A stretch of 64,000 nt of DNA from DATFMP01 sp035266845 (lineage in GTDB: Bacteria > SAR324 > JACQKK01): contig DATFMP010000090.1 of assembly GCA_035266845.1 (NCBI GenBank), positions 57,648-121,647 on the forward strand, read 5' to 3'. The position numbers were made by a program, and so were the translations under genes. Shown here piece after piece: positions 25,829 to 34,495 of this stretch; the stretch's first letter is position 1; each line of letters begins with the position of its first letter. The notes beneath the pieces were generated by a model, which was given only the letters and a program-made list of their open reading frames with translations, ran no database searches and had not been told where the DNA came from.

Positions 25829-27034
25829 CTAGAATCCGCTGCTGCGCAGCGGGGTCAGCGCGACCTCGATCCGCTTGCCGGCGCGCAGCACGGTGAAGTG
25901 CGCGGGCTTGCCGAAGGGCACGCCCTCGTAGGCGAGCCGCAGCGCGGCCGGGGAGCGCGGCTTCGTGCCGTTGAGGGCCACGATCACGTCGTCGGCGTGG
26001 AGGGCCTTCAGCTCGGGTGCGTTGAAGGCGTGCACCGCACTCACGCGCAGGCCTTTCGGATCGGCCTTCAGCGAGAGCCCGGCCAGGGTGGGCACGTCCG
26101 TAGGTTCCTCGCCGCTCACGTAGATGCGCACCCAGTCCGCCATTCCCACCGCCACGGGATAGCGGCCCTGCGCGTCCAACTCCTCCGGCGCGACGAGCGC
26201 ATCCCACACGGTGAGCTGGGGCAGCGTTGCTTCGCGCGCGGCCTGCAGGTTGGCGCCCAGGCGATAGGCCAGGTGACCCGAGCCCACCAGCAGCACCGTG
26301 ATGCCGTCCGCCGGCTGGGCTTCAGCGAGGCGCGCGGTGCGCACCCCCATCAGCCGGTCCCACATGCGCTGCACGCGGTAGAAGCGGCGGAACGTGTCCG
26401 AGTCCGGCGCCAGATCGCCCCCGTGTCCCACCTCGCGCAGCGTGTCCAGCATGTACGCCTCGTGGGGCGTCACGGTGGCGTCCAGGTCGCCCAGCAGCGC
26501 CCGCACCTCCGCCGGCAGCTCATCCGGCTTGTCCAGGTGCACCGCGCGGCGCTCCTCGCGCGTGGCGTTGACGCCGTAGGTGGGCACGTGCCGCTCGCGG
26601 AGGAGCAGGAACAGGTCACGGTAGTCCGCCCAGGGGAAGCCCCAGTGCTCGTACCATTTGGAGCGTTCGAGGAAGGTCAGCTCGTCCAGCTTGCCCTGGC
26701 GCCACTCGTCCAGCACGGGGTCCACGGCCGGCGGGAACATCTCCAGCGCTACCCGCAGGGGGCGCCGGGTATCCGCGAGGCGGGCGATCATATCCCGCTC
26801 GAATGCGTGGCTGCGGGGGTCAGTATGGTGCTCGCCCAGGAACACCAGGCGCACCGACGCCAGTTCGGTGGCCATCTGCTCGGGCGTAAGCGGTTCGCCG
26901 CGCCGCAGGTCGAAGGTGACCTCGGGGGGTACCGGGTAGGCATAGCTGGAAATGTGACCCACCTCTAGCTTCGGCGCGCTGCAGCTTGCGGCCAGCAGGG
27001 CCAGCCCCGGCAGCAGCCAAGCCAGGGTGCGCAT
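25829..27034 (-). CDS. ChaN-like lipoprotein with C-terminal PDZ domain
   Basis: A 401-residue lipoprotein: signal peptide ending in lipobox LAASC (Cys18), a ChaN-type haem-binding domain (about 45-290, with FLGEHHTDPRSHAFE) and a C-terminal PDZ domain (about 325-395, HADDVIVALNG). ChaN binds haem at the membrane and is iron-regulated in some bacteria. The added PDZ suggests docking to a protein partner or protease. ATG 27034 gives a proper signal peptide; a GTG at 27088 would extend it by 18 residues. It is 50 bases downstream of the YgfZ gene on the same strand. Confidence 0.85.
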   Translation of the reverse strand: MRTLAWLLPGLALLAASCSAPKLEVGHISSYAYPVPPEVTFDLRRGEPLTPEQMATELASVRLVFLGEHHTDPRSHAFERDMIARLADTRRPLRVALEMFPPAVDPVLDEWRQGKLDELTFLERSKWYEHWGFPWADYRDLFLLLRERHVPTYGVNATREERRAVHLDKPDELPAEVRALLGDLDATVTPHEAYMLDTLREVGHGGDLAPDSDTFRRFYRVQRMWDRLMGVRTARLAEAQPADGITVLLVGSGHLAYRLGANLQAAREATLPQLTVWDALVAPEELDAQGRYPVAVGMADWVRIYVSGEEPTDVPTLAGLSLKADPKGLRVSAVHAFNAPELKALHADDVIVALNGTKPRSPAALRLAYEGVPFGKPAHFTVLRAGKRIEVALTPLRSSGF

Positions 27035-27084
27035 CCCGCCGGGTCCCGACCGATGGATTCCCGGCCTGCGCAGGCAGCGAGGGA

Positions 27085-28209
27085 TCACGCCCGCTCCGCC
27101 CCCAGGTCCGTGGCCAGCACGACCGGTTGGATGTCCGCGGGGGCATCTGGCGTGGCCGCGAGGGGGGCGCCGCCGGCAAGATGTTGCCAGCGCACCATGG
27201 CGATGCCCTGCCGGGTATCGTCGTTGGACAAGCGCGCCAGGCTGGTCACCTGACCCACGGCTTGGCCCTCGGCGAACAGCTCGGCGCCCGGCCGCAGGTG
27301 CTTCGCAGTGGCTTCCGGCACGACGAGGCCCGTGAGCTTGCGGTTCACGTGGCCGCGGTGGTGGAGCCGCGCGTGTACCTCCTGCCCGATGTAGCAGCCC
27401 TTGTTGAACGAGAGGTGATCGTAGAGCGCCGCCTCGGCGGGCAGGTGCTCGGCCGTGAAGTCCACGCCCCAGCGCGGCACACCGGCCTGGATGCGCACCT
27501 CATCGAACGCGGCGAAGCCCACCAGGCGTGCGCCGGGTGCGGCGGCCAGCACGGTCTGCGCCCAGGCGCCGGCATGCGCCGCCGGCAGCAGTACCATCAC
27601 GCGCGGCACCGAGCCCAGGAGCAGGGAGAGCGTCAGCAGGGGCCCCTCCTGGAACGTGCCCACGGGGGCGGTGGTGGACGCACCGACGGCCTGCAACGCC
27701 GCCTCCGCCTGGGGTCCGAGCAGATCCAGCCGCACCAAAGGCGTGCGCCCGATCTCCACGTCCTCGCGGATGTGGTAGGCCTCCAGGTGCCCCGCGACGC
27801 CGGCGAGGTCGCCCGGCTCGGTCACCACGAGGTATTGTTCCGCCTTGACGTGGACGACCGTCACCGCGTGCAGAATGCGTCCCTTGGTCGCGCAGATCAG
27901 ATTGGGCTGCGCGCGGCCCTCCTGCAGGCGCTTGACGTCATTGGTGGTAAGGCCGCTGAGGAACTCCGCCGCATCGGGCCCCCGCACCACGATGACGCCG
28001 GCGGCTTCCAGATCCAGCACACCCACGCCGTTGCGGATCGCCCCCACCTCCCCTTCGAAGTCACCATAATCCAGCGGCAATGCCACGCCCTGCACGTCGC
28101 CGAGTCGGGCGTCATGGGCTGAATGCAATGCAGCGAGAGCCGTGGCCATGGTCATGTGCACCGATGAGAAGCCCTGGCGGGGCGTGGACGGCCGCTCCAC
28201 AAGCGGCAT
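27085..28209 (-). CDS. ygfZ: YgfZ/GcvT-like folate-binding protein (Fe-S cluster assembly)
   Basis: A 374-residue member of the GcvT-fold YgfZ/CAF17 family. The diagnostic motif KGCYIGQEV is present (about residue 266), as are the GcvT-like N-terminal sequence (VGVLDLEAAG..VRGPDA) and the SGLTTNDV turn. YgfZ helps maintain a subset of [4Fe-4S] enzymes, such as MiaB, in a tetrahydrofolate-dependent manner. The start is uncertain: ATG 28209 gives the longest product, but ATG 28155 (MTMATALAAL) begins nearer to the family's usual N-terminus; neither has a clear Shine-Dalgarno. Confidence 0.88.
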   Translation of the reverse strand: MPLVERPSTPRQGFSSVHMTMATALAALHSAHDARLGDVQGVALPLDYGDFEGEVGAIRNGVGVLDLEAAGVIVVRGPDAAEFLSGLTTNDVKRLQEGRAQPNLICATKGRILHAVTVVHVKAEQYLVVTEPGDLAGVAGHLEAYHIREDVEIGRTPLVRLDLLGPQAEAALQAVGASTTAPVGTFQEGPLLTLSLLLGSVPRVMVLLPAAHAGAWAQTVLAAAPGARLVGFAAFDEVRIQAGVPRWGVDFTAEHLPAEAALYDHLSFNKGCYIGQEVHARLHHRGHVNRKLTGLVVPEATAKHLRPGAELFAEGQAVGQVTSLARLSNDDTRQGIAMVRWQHLAGGAPLAATPDAPADIQPVVLATDLGAERA

Positions 28210-28395
28210 TGGCTTAGAATAGCATGTGAACCCCCGCTCAAGCCAGCCGTTGGCAGGCCCGGGGGCAACGTATGCCTATTTTTTATGCACCAACAGTTTG
28301 TGTGCGCCCAATCGGTATGCAAAACGCGTCTCAGCATGGGCCCAAGTCGCGACGTACAGACAGTGATATCAATCTGTTACGAAATTCCGAGGCAA

Positions 28396-28410
28396 TGGCA
28401 TTGTTCGTGC
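28396..28410 (+). promoter_or_regulatory. sigma-54-type -24/-12 promoter of glnK-amtB
   Basis: TGGCATTGTTCGTGC has the invariant GG (28397-28398) and GC (28409-28410) separated by exactly 10 bases, with TGGCA matching the -24 consensus. Start of transcription would be near 28422, about 75 bases before glnK. Sigma-54 control under nitrogen limitation is the rule for glnK-amtB in many proteobacteria, so context supports it. Confidence 0.58.
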
Positions 28411-28495
28411 GATGGATGATCATGTGACCCACAGTGCGCCCGCACACGGTCGGTGGGCTGGCTAGGCGGGCGACCGAACCTGAGGAGCGACGTCC

Positions 28496-28834
28496 ATGGT
28501 GAAGATTGAGGCGATCATCAAGCCGTTCACGCTGGATAAGGTGCGCGAAGCACTGCAGAAAATCGGCGTGACGGGCATGACGATCTACGAAGTGAAGGGC
28601 TTCGGCCGCCAGAAAGGCCATAGCGAGCTGTATCGCGGCGCGGAGTACACGGTGGATTTCTTGCCCAAGCTCAAGATCGAGACCGTTGTGCCGGCTGAGA
28701 AGGAAGACGCCGTCATCGACGCCATCGCTTCTGCGGCCGGCACCGGCAAAATCGGAGACGGCAAAATCTTTGTCTACCCGGTGGAAAAGGTAATGCGCAT
28801 TCGCACCCGTGAGCTTGACGAGGCGGCAATCTGA
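28496..28834 (+). CDS. glnK: nitrogen regulatory PII protein
   Basis: A 112-residue PII protein. The T-loop is intact with the uridylylation site Y51 in RGAEYTVDFLP; the ATP-binding B-loop (TGKIGDGKIF, residues 83-92) and C-terminal RIRTRELDE are present. PII trimers sense 2-oxoglutarate, ATP/ADP and, via uridylylation, glutamine. Direct linkage to amtB (69-base gap) marks it as GlnK, which plugs the ammonium channel when nitrogen is plentiful, though sequence alone does not separate GlnK from GlnB. The Shine-Dalgarno is GAGGAG. Confidence 0.95.
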   Translation: MVKIEAIIKPFTLDKVREALQKIGVTGMTIYEVKGFGRQKGHSELYRGAEYTVDFLPKLKIETVVPAEKEDAVIDAIASAAGTGKIGDGKIFVYPVEKVMRIRTRELDEAAI

Positions 28835-28903
28835 TCTGACGGCTGGCGGACCTGCGGAGGGCCGTCGCAAAGCACACTCGAACCAGAAAAAGAGAGCGAG
28901 AGG

Positions 28904-30112
28904 ATGACTCCTGAACAGATCAAGTACGTGTTCGACACCATGTGGCTGCTGGTCACGGGCTCCCTGGTGATGTGGATGGCCGCCGGCTTTGCCATGCTGG
29001 AAACCGGCCTGACGCAAGCGAAGAACACGGTCACTATTCTTGCCAAGAACCTGACGCTGTATTCCGCTGCCTGCATCATGTACTGGATCATCGGCTACAA
29101 CATCATGTATGGCTCAGGCGGCTCGTTCATGTCGTTCGGTTGGCTGCTGGCCGGCTTCAAGGACGGCGGGCACGCCATGATGGCGGACTTCTTCTTCCAA
29201 GTGGTGTTCGTGGCCACCGCGGCGTCCATCGTCTCGGGCGCCGTGGCGGAGCGCATGAAGTTCTGGCCGTTCATGCTGTTCACCGTGGTGCTCACGGCGA
29301 TCATCTACCCCATCCAGGGGCACTGGAGCTGGGGCGGCAGCGCGTTGGGCGGCATCATGACGGGCTTCACGGACTTCGCCGGTTCCACCGTGGTGCACTC
29401 CGTGGGTGGCTGGGCCGCGCTGGCCGGCGTGATCATGGTGGGCCCGCGCCTGAACCGTTATCCCGAGGGTGGTGGGGTGCGGGCCATTCCAGGCTCCAAC
29501 CTGCCGCTGGCCACGCTAGGCACGTTCATCCTGTGGCTGGGCTGGTTCGGGTTCAACGGCGGCTCGCAGCTGGCGCTGGGCAGCGTGGATGACGCCAATG
29601 CGGTGGCCCGCGTGATCGTGAACACGAACATGGCGGCCTGCGCCGGCGGCATCGCGGCGATGATCCTCACGCAACTGCTGTACCGCAAGGTCGACCTGTC
29701 CATGGTGCTCAACGGCACGCTGGCGGGTCTGGTGGGCATCACGGCCGGGCCCAACTACTCGGGCATCGGCGTGGCGGTGCTGGTGGGCGCCATTGCTGGC
29801 ATCCTGGTCACGTTCGCCGTGCCCATGTTCGACAAGCTGAAGCTGGATGACCCGGTGGGCGCGCTGTCCGTGCACTTGGTCAACGGCGTCTGGGGTACCC
29901 TGGCCGTGGGCATCTTCAACCCTGAGGTGTCCTTCATCACGCAACTCATCGGCGTGATTCTGGTCGGTGTGTTCACCTTCGCCGCCAGCTTCCTGGTCTG
30001 GTGGGTCATCAAGATGGTCTTCGGTCTCCGCGTCACGCAGCAGGAGGAGATGGAAGGCATCGACCTGCATGAATTCGGAATGGAGGCCTACGGCGGCTTC
30101 CAGTTCGAATAG
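28904..30112 (+). CDS. amtB: ammonium transporter AmtB
   Basis: A 402-residue inner-membrane protein with about eleven transmembrane helices. The Amt/Rh signatures are present, including FAMLETGL at the N-terminus, the twin-His pore residues (DFAGSTVVHSVGG and the later LSVHLVNGVWGTL), and the FNGGSQLAL segment. It conducts NH3/NH4+ and is blocked by the product of the adjacent PII gene. Shine-Dalgarno GAGAGG precedes the ATG. There is no obvious cleavable signal peptide. The gene pair appears driven by the upstream sigma-54-type promoter. Confidence 0.96.
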   Translation: MTPEQIKYVFDTMWLLVTGSLVMWMAAGFAMLETGLTQAKNTVTILAKNLTLYSAACIMYWIIGYNIMYGSGGSFMSFGWLLAGFKDGGHAMMADFFFQVVFVATAASIVSGAVAERMKFWPFMLFTVVLTAIIYPIQGHWSWGGSALGGIMTGFTDFAGSTVVHSVGGWAALAGVIMVGPRLNRYPEGGGVRAIPGSNLPLATLGTFILWLGWFGFNGGSQLALGSVDDANAVARVIVNTNMAACAGGIAAMILTQLLYRKVDLSMVLNGTLAGLVGITAGPNYSGIGVAVLVGAIAGILVTFAVPMFDKLKLDDPVGALSVHLVNGVWGTLAVGIFNPEVSFITQLIGVILVGVFTFAASFLVWWVIKMVFGLRVTQQEEMEGIDLHEFGMEAYGGFQFE

Positions 30113-30129
30113 CGATCCCCTCCCGGGTT

Positions 30130-30171
30130 CCGCTGCGGCGCCGGTTTCTCCCCGGCCGGCCGTCGCAGCGG
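30130..30171 (+). terminator. hairpin downstream of amtB
   Basis: CCGCTGCG (30130-30137) pairs with CGCAGCGG (30164-30171), with additional GCCGG/CCGGC pairing inside. There is no T-tract. It lies before the convergent small gene. Confidence 0.35.
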
Positions 30172-30265
30172 GGCCCTGGCTCTCCCCGGCCGTATCTCCC
30201 CGTATCAACGCAACACCCCCGCTCTCGGCAGTCTCGCGCTTTGGACTTGGCTGCGTCCGATTGAC

Positions 30266-30547
30266 TCAGCGGTTGCGGTGGCGCGGTGTGTCCGTGTGCG
30301 TGGCAGGCCGGCGTAGCAGCAGCGGCAGGCCCATCCAGGGCGCCTGCCGGGCCAAAAAGCCCGCGGCGCTCTGCAGCACACCGGCCGGCGCTGCCGCGCG
30401 GCTGCTGATCTCCACGGTGTCCTGCACCGCCTCGGCCTCCGCCAGCACCTCGGCGAAGGTGCGCGGACGCTGGCGATGGCCCTGCGCGGGACCCTCACGA
30501 CGCGGGCTATCGGGAGTGGGTTCCACAGGTGTAATCGGGCTGCGCAT
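30266..30547 (-). CDS. small hypothetical protein
   Basis: A 93-residue Pro/Arg/Ala-rich protein that I do not recognise. Its main support is a strong Shine-Dalgarno (GGAGGAACGCC, six bases before ATG 30547) and a plausible helical stretch (TFAEVLAEAEAVQDTVEI) followed by a hydrophobic segment (PAGVLQSAAGFLARQAPWMG) and a basic tail. It is divergent from the acyl-CoA dehydrogenase and converges with amtB. Its reality is moderately certain. Confidence 0.5.
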   Translation of the reverse strand: MRSPITPVEPTPDSPRREGPAQGHRQRPRTFAEVLAEAEAVQDTVEISSRAAAPAGVLQSAAGFLARQAPWMGLPLLLRRPATHTDTPRHRNR

Positions 30548-30805
30548 GGCGTTCCTCCGGATGCGGGATGGCTGGCCTGGCTGCCCCGGCGCTTGCGCGC
30601 GGGCGCAGCAGGTCCCCTCCCTTGCGTTATCGGCGGATGCGGCCAAAAGCTGAGCGCCCACGAGCCACCCGGCCCGGTGGCTCGCCCAGCCGCGCCTTGA
30701 CCCCTCCGGCTGCGCTGTGCCAAGGAGTGTGGTACACGAAGCCAACCATCAGCGCCGCGGGGGAAGGGACTGCGCGCCGGTTCATCCCGACGGAAGGAAG
30801 GCCCC

Positions 30806-32053
30806 ATGCACTTCGATTTCAACGACAAGACGAAGCAGCTCATCGAGAAGCTGACGCGCTTCATGGAAGCGCACATCTATCCCGCCGAGAAGGTGTACGA
30901 AGAGCAGGTGGTCGCCTCGGGGGACAAGCACTTCCACCCGCCGATCATGGAGGAGCTTAAGACCAAGGCCCGCGAGCAGGGCCTGTGGAACCTGTTCCTG
31001 CCGGATGCGCGCTACGGGGCCGGGCTGACCAACCTGGAATACGCGCCCCTGGCCGAGATCATGGGCCGCAGCCTGATCGCCTCCGAGGCGTTCAACTGCG
31101 CCGCGCCGGACACGGGCAACATGGAGATCCTGGCGGAGTTCGGCACGGAGGCGCAGAAGCAGCAGTGGCTGCAGCCCCTGCTGGAAGGCACGATCCGCTC
31201 GTGCTTCTCCATGACCGAGCCCGAGGTGGCCGGCTCTGATCCCACCCTGCTGCGCACCCGCGCCGTGCGCGATGGCGACTCCTATGTCATCAACGGGCAC
31301 AAGTGGTTCACCTCCAACGCTGCGCACCCCAACTGCAAGATCGCCATCGCGATGGTGGTGACCGATCCGGAGGCACCGCCCCATCGGCGCGCCAGCCAGA
31401 TCCTCGTCCCGCTGGATACCCCGGGCATGACCGTCGTGCGGCCCGTGCACGTTTTCAACGACAACGGCGGCCATGGGCACTGCGAGGTGCGCTACGAGAA
31501 CTGCCGCGTGCCGGCGAGCAACCTGCTGGGCGAGGAGGGGGACGGCTTCCCCATCGCCCAGGCGCGCCTGGGCCCGGGGCGCATCCACCACTGCATGCGC
31601 GCCATCGGCGGTGCGCAGCGGGCGCTGGACATGATGTGCGAGCGCGCTCTCACGCGCGTCACTCACGGCTCGCCCCTGGCGGACAAGGGGGTGATCCAGG
31701 AGTGGATCGCCAAGTCGCGCATGGAGATCGAGCAGGCCCGCCTGCTGGTGCTCTATGCCGCCTGGAAGATCGACGCCTTCGGCAAGAAGGAAGCGCGCCA
31801 CGAGATCTCCATGATCAAGACCGTGGCCGCCAACATGTTCCAGACCGTGGTGGACCGCGCCATCCAGACCCACGGCGCCCTGGGCACCACCAACGACGTG
31901 CCGCTGGCCCGCCTGTGGGCCTATGCCCGCATCCTGCGCCTGGCCGATGGGCCGGACGAGGTGCACAACATGGTCGTGGCCCGGCGCGAGCTGCGTCGTG
32001 TCAAGGCCCACATGGAGCAGGCCCAGCCCGCCGCGGCGACTGTACCGCGCTAG
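30806..32053 (+). CDS. acyl-CoA dehydrogenase (ACAD10/11-like)
   Basis: A 415-residue flavoprotein with all three ACAD domains: N-terminal helices, a central beta domain with CFSMTEPEVAGSDP (FAD and substrate binding), and a C-terminal helical domain with IQTHGALGTTNDVPLA and RLADGPDEVH. The RLADGPDEVH ending, where the Asp lies at the ACAD10/11 catalytic position, distinguishes it from MCAD/SCAD-type enzymes. It oxidises an acyl-CoA to the enoyl-CoA with transfer to ETF. The substrate is unknown. GGAAGG precedes the ATG. The gene is monocistronic, and a repeat copy starts at its TAG stop. Confidence 0.92.
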   Translation: MHFDFNDKTKQLIEKLTRFMEAHIYPAEKVYEEQVVASGDKHFHPPIMEELKTKAREQGLWNLFLPDARYGAGLTNLEYAPLAEIMGRSLIASEAFNCAAPDTGNMEILAEFGTEAQKQQWLQPLLEGTIRSCFSMTEPEVAGSDPTLLRTRAVRDGDSYVINGHKWFTSNAAHPNCKIAIAMVVTDPEAPPHRRASQILVPLDTPGMTVVRPVHVFNDNGGHGHCEVRYENCRVPASNLLGEEGDGFPIAQARLGPGRIHHCMRAIGGAQRALDMMCERALTRVTHGSPLADKGVIQEWIAKSRMEIEQARLLVLYAAWKIDAFGKKEARHEISMIKTVAANMFQTVVDRAIQTHGALGTTNDVPLARLWAYARILRLADGPDEVHNMVVARRELRRVKAHMEQAQPAAATVPR

Positions 32054-32220
32054 CCCTTGCTTGGGCATGGTTGCTCAAGCGGCTGGGCCGCTCGAAGACC
32101 ACGAGAGATCCAATGCGGGGGCCGAGGGCCCCTGCACCCCCGATACGGATTCTGACCAAGGCCGGCGCGGTTTCGCCCGCAAACCGGGCCATGGAGCCGC
32201 GTTCCCCATGCTGGACGGGA
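32051..32220 (-). repeat. multi-hairpin dispersed repeat, copy C
   Basis: On the minus strand it reads spacer, CGTATCGGGGG core, hairpin 3 (GCGGGGGCC with GGCCCCTGC, 32115-32135), then the CAAGCGGC/GCCGCTCG hairpin 4 (32076-32094). The spacer keeps CCTTGGTCAGAATCCGTATC as in copies A and B. It lies between the convergent acyl-CoA dehydrogenase and TerB-like genes, with a CTAG at its gene-proximal end. Confidence 0.8.
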
Positions 32221-32290
32221 GTGCGGATGTCGGTCTATCGCTCTATCGGGATTGCGGGACTGGGCGCGTGCGCGCGGTGGAGCCCGGCCG

Positions 32291-32695
32291 TCAGTTGGCC
32301 GTGGCCACCACTTCGTTGATGGTCTCCAGCACTTCCTTCTCGTAGGTGCCCCATTCGTCCTTGGAGAGGATGAAGATCTGCCCACCCAGGCGCTGAAGTA
32401 CCTTCTGGATGAAATCCAGCTCCGTCTCGTGCGGTACGCCGTCCGAGTGGGCCACCGCGCAGAGGGTCTTGAGCAGCAGTTGCTGGGCGTCGTGACTGGT
32501 GAGGGAGCCCAGGCCCCGGGAGAGGCTGAGGTTCTGGCGCACCATCTCCGCCCGCTCGTCCTCGGTGAGCTTCATGGCGTCGGCGAAGCGGGCCAGCACC
32601 TGCTTCTCCCACACCGCGAAGTCCCCATCGATCTTGGCGATGTGGATGCCGAACTGGAGGATCGTCTTCAGGTCTTGCCGGGAAAGGCTGCTCAT
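32291..32695 (-). CDS. TerB-like protein
   Basis: A 134-residue all-helical protein with two copies of the TerB acidic repeat, KIDGDFAVWEKQVL and HSDGVPHETELDFI, each giving DGxxxxxE metal-binding-like loops. TerB-fold proteins are cytoplasmic and linked to tellurite resistance and membrane-associated metal or stress complexes, but the molecular role is open. ATG 32695 has GAGGA upstream. No other ter genes adjoin it. A second, larger TerB-like gene lies at 62622. Confidence 0.75.
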   Translation of the reverse strand: MSSLSRQDLKTILQFGIHIAKIDGDFAVWEKQVLARFADAMKLTEDERAEMVRQNLSLSRGLGSLTSHDAQQLLLKTLCAVAHSDGVPHETELDFIQKVLQRLGGQIFILSKDEWGTYEKEVLETINEVVATAN

Positions 32696-32808
32696 CGCGT
32701 GGAAATCCTCATGCTGGCAGGCCCACAACCGGCTGCGGGCGATCGGCGCGGCGGGCCGCCCCACTCTGCGGCCGCCCTGGGACGATGCACTGCGGGCCGG
32801 CGCCTCAC

Positions 32809-32819
32809 TGTGCTATACT
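32809..32819 (+). promoter_or_regulatory. extended -10 promoter upstream of the DNA methyltransferase gene
   Basis: TGTGCTATACT contains TGnTATACT, an extended -10 (hexamer 32814-32819). No good -35 is present, as is common with extended -10 promoters. Start near 32826, leader about 80 nt. Confidence 0.4.
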
Positions 32820-32906
32820 GGCAGCCAACGTGTCGCCTCCGGGGCCATTGCTGGTTCCCTGAGGGGGCTCACATAAGCGGCTTCCCGTCTTAACACAACC
32901 GGAAAA

Positions 32907-34418
32907 ATGCGGTCAAAAGGCAATCCTCGCGCCGGCAGCGCCTCGGGCAGCGAGGGATCGGCCGGTGCAGCCCCCGGGTACAGCCGTCCCGCGGCGGGCC
33001 GCCGGCGCTCCTTCTCCCAGCGCAATCTGGCGCTGGAGGCGGACGGGCCGCTGGGCACGCTGCTGGGCGAAGCCCTGCAGGTGCCGGCCGAGGAGGGCTA
33101 CGTGCTTACGCACGCCTTCCATCCGTATCCGGGCCGCTTTCACCCCGCCCTGCCGCGCACGCTGCTGGCCGCCACGGCGCGGCCGGGGCAGCGCGTGCTC
33201 GACCCGTTCATGGGCGCAGGCACGACGCTCGTGGAGGCGCTGCAATTGGGCCTGGGCGCCATCGGGAGCGACCTGAACCCGGTGGCCGTGCTGGTGGCCC
33301 GCGAGCGCACGCGTACTCGCGCTCCCGGCGAGGCCCGCCGCGTGGAGGGCGAGGCCCACCGCATCGCGGAAAGCGTGGAGGCGCTGCGGGGCGACAAGCA
33401 TCCGCCGCGTGTGCTGCACCCTCGTCAGCACGAGCTGGCCCGGCACTACGCGCCGCACCTGCTGGCCGAGCTGATGCAGTGGTACCGGCTGATCGAGGCC
33501 GCCCCCGGTGGGCCGGTGCGGGACACCCTGCGCGCGGTGCTGTCCAGCGGCGTCGTCAAGTTCTCAAACCTGGTCTCCGACAGCCAGGCCGAGGCAGGGC
33601 CCGCGCCACGCTACGGCAAGGGCGCGGTATCGCGGTTCCTGGTGGGCAAGGCCCACGAGCTGGTGCAGGCGCAGGTGGCGTTGGGGGCACGCATCCCGCC
33701 CGGCACGCCCCCCGCCGCGCTGTACCAGGACGATGCGCGGCTGCTGCCCTCGCTGGGCTGGGCCTCCTGCGACCTGGTGCTGACCAGCCCGCCCTACCCG
33801 GGCACTTACGACTACCACGCACAGCACCGGCTGCGGATGGACTGGCTGGGGCTCGATGCCGCACCCTTCGCCGCGGGCGAGATCGGTGCGCGACGCCACC
33901 AGGGCGGTGCGGACGCCGCGCCGGGTCGCGATGCCGGAGAGCCGCGCGAGAGTTGGAGCGAGAGCCTGCGCGCCGTGCTGGCCACGCTGGGGCGGGTGCT
34001 GCGGCCCGGCGGCAGCCTGTTCATGGTGATGGGCGACTGGATCACGGGCGAGCACGCCGTGGATGCGGCGGCCATGCTGGCCCGCACGGCCGGTGCTCAC
34101 GATTGGCAGTTGGCGTCGCGGGCGTCCGTGCAGCGCGATGTGCATTCGCGCACCGAGGCGCGGGCCTTCGCCAAGCGTGGCAAGTGGGAGCACCTGCTGC
34201 ACTTCACCCGCCCTGCCAGCGATGAGGCCCTGCCCGAGGCGGAACAGGCCGAGCCGCCGGTCCGCGAGGCGAAAGCGACGGGCCCGCAGCGGCGGCCGCG
34301 TCCCCCGCGCCGCCCGACCCCGCCGGCGGCCGAGGGTGCCCCGGCCACCCCCCAGCGCAAGCGGCCCCGCGAGGGCGCGCGGCGCATCCGCTCCGGGCAG
34401 CGCCTGACCCTGGAATGA
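32907..34418 (+). CDS. site-specific DNA methyltransferase (N4-cytosine/N6-adenine class)
   Basis: A 503-residue protein. Motif I for SAM binding is LDPFMGAGTTLVEA (about residues 96-109) and the catalytic motif IV is TSPPY (about residue 293), the order of beta-class amino-methyltransferases; TSPPY is commonest among N4-cytosine enzymes. The domain begins with THAFHPYPGRFHP, typical of orphan methylases. The last 75 residues are Arg/Pro-rich and probably disordered. No restriction gene is adjacent, so it appears to be an orphan methylase. A rRNA or tRNA target cannot be excluded. The Shine-Dalgarno is weak. Confidence 0.8.
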   Translation: MRSKGNPRAGSASGSEGSAGAAPGYSRPAAGRRRSFSQRNLALEADGPLGTLLGEALQVPAEEGYVLTHAFHPYPGRFHPALPRTLLAATARPGQRVLDPFMGAGTTLVEALQLGLGAIGSDLNPVAVLVARERTRTRAPGEARRVEGEAHRIAESVEALRGDKHPPRVLHPRQHELARHYAPHLLAELMQWYRLIEAAPGGPVRDTLRAVLSSGVVKFSNLVSDSQAEAGPAPRYGKGAVSRFLVGKAHELVQAQVALGARIPPGTPPAALYQDDARLLPSLGWASCDLVLTSPPYPGTYDYHAQHRLRMDWLGLDAAPFAAGEIGARRHQGGADAAPGRDAGEPRESWSESLRAVLATLGRVLRPGGSLFMVMGDWITGEHAVDAAAMLARTAGAHDWQLASRASVQRDVHSRTEARAFAKRGKWEHLLHFTRPASDEALPEAEQAEPPVREAKATGPQRRPRPPRRPTPPAAEGAPATPQRKRPREGARRIRSGQRLTLE

Positions 34419-34444
34419 CAGCCCAGGCCGTGCGCCGGTAGAAT
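34415..34444 (+). promoter_or_regulatory. sigma-70-type promoter of the P-type ATPase gene
   Basis: ATGACA (34415-34420, 5 of 6 to consensus), 18-base spacer, TAGAAT (34439-34444, 5 of 6). It overlaps the stop codon of the methyltransferase gene. A start near 34451 favours the ATG at 34496 over the TTG at 34466. Confidence 0.55.
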
Positions 34445-34495
34445 CGAAGCAGGGGGATCGCCCGGTTGCCTTGCACCCACTTGCCTCGACCTGCC

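Noticed and set aside
32907..34418. Restriction-modification system around the DNA methyltransferase
   Set aside because: Neighbours are a TerB-like protein and a cation ATPase; no endonuclease or specificity gene is present, so it is treated as an orphan methylase.
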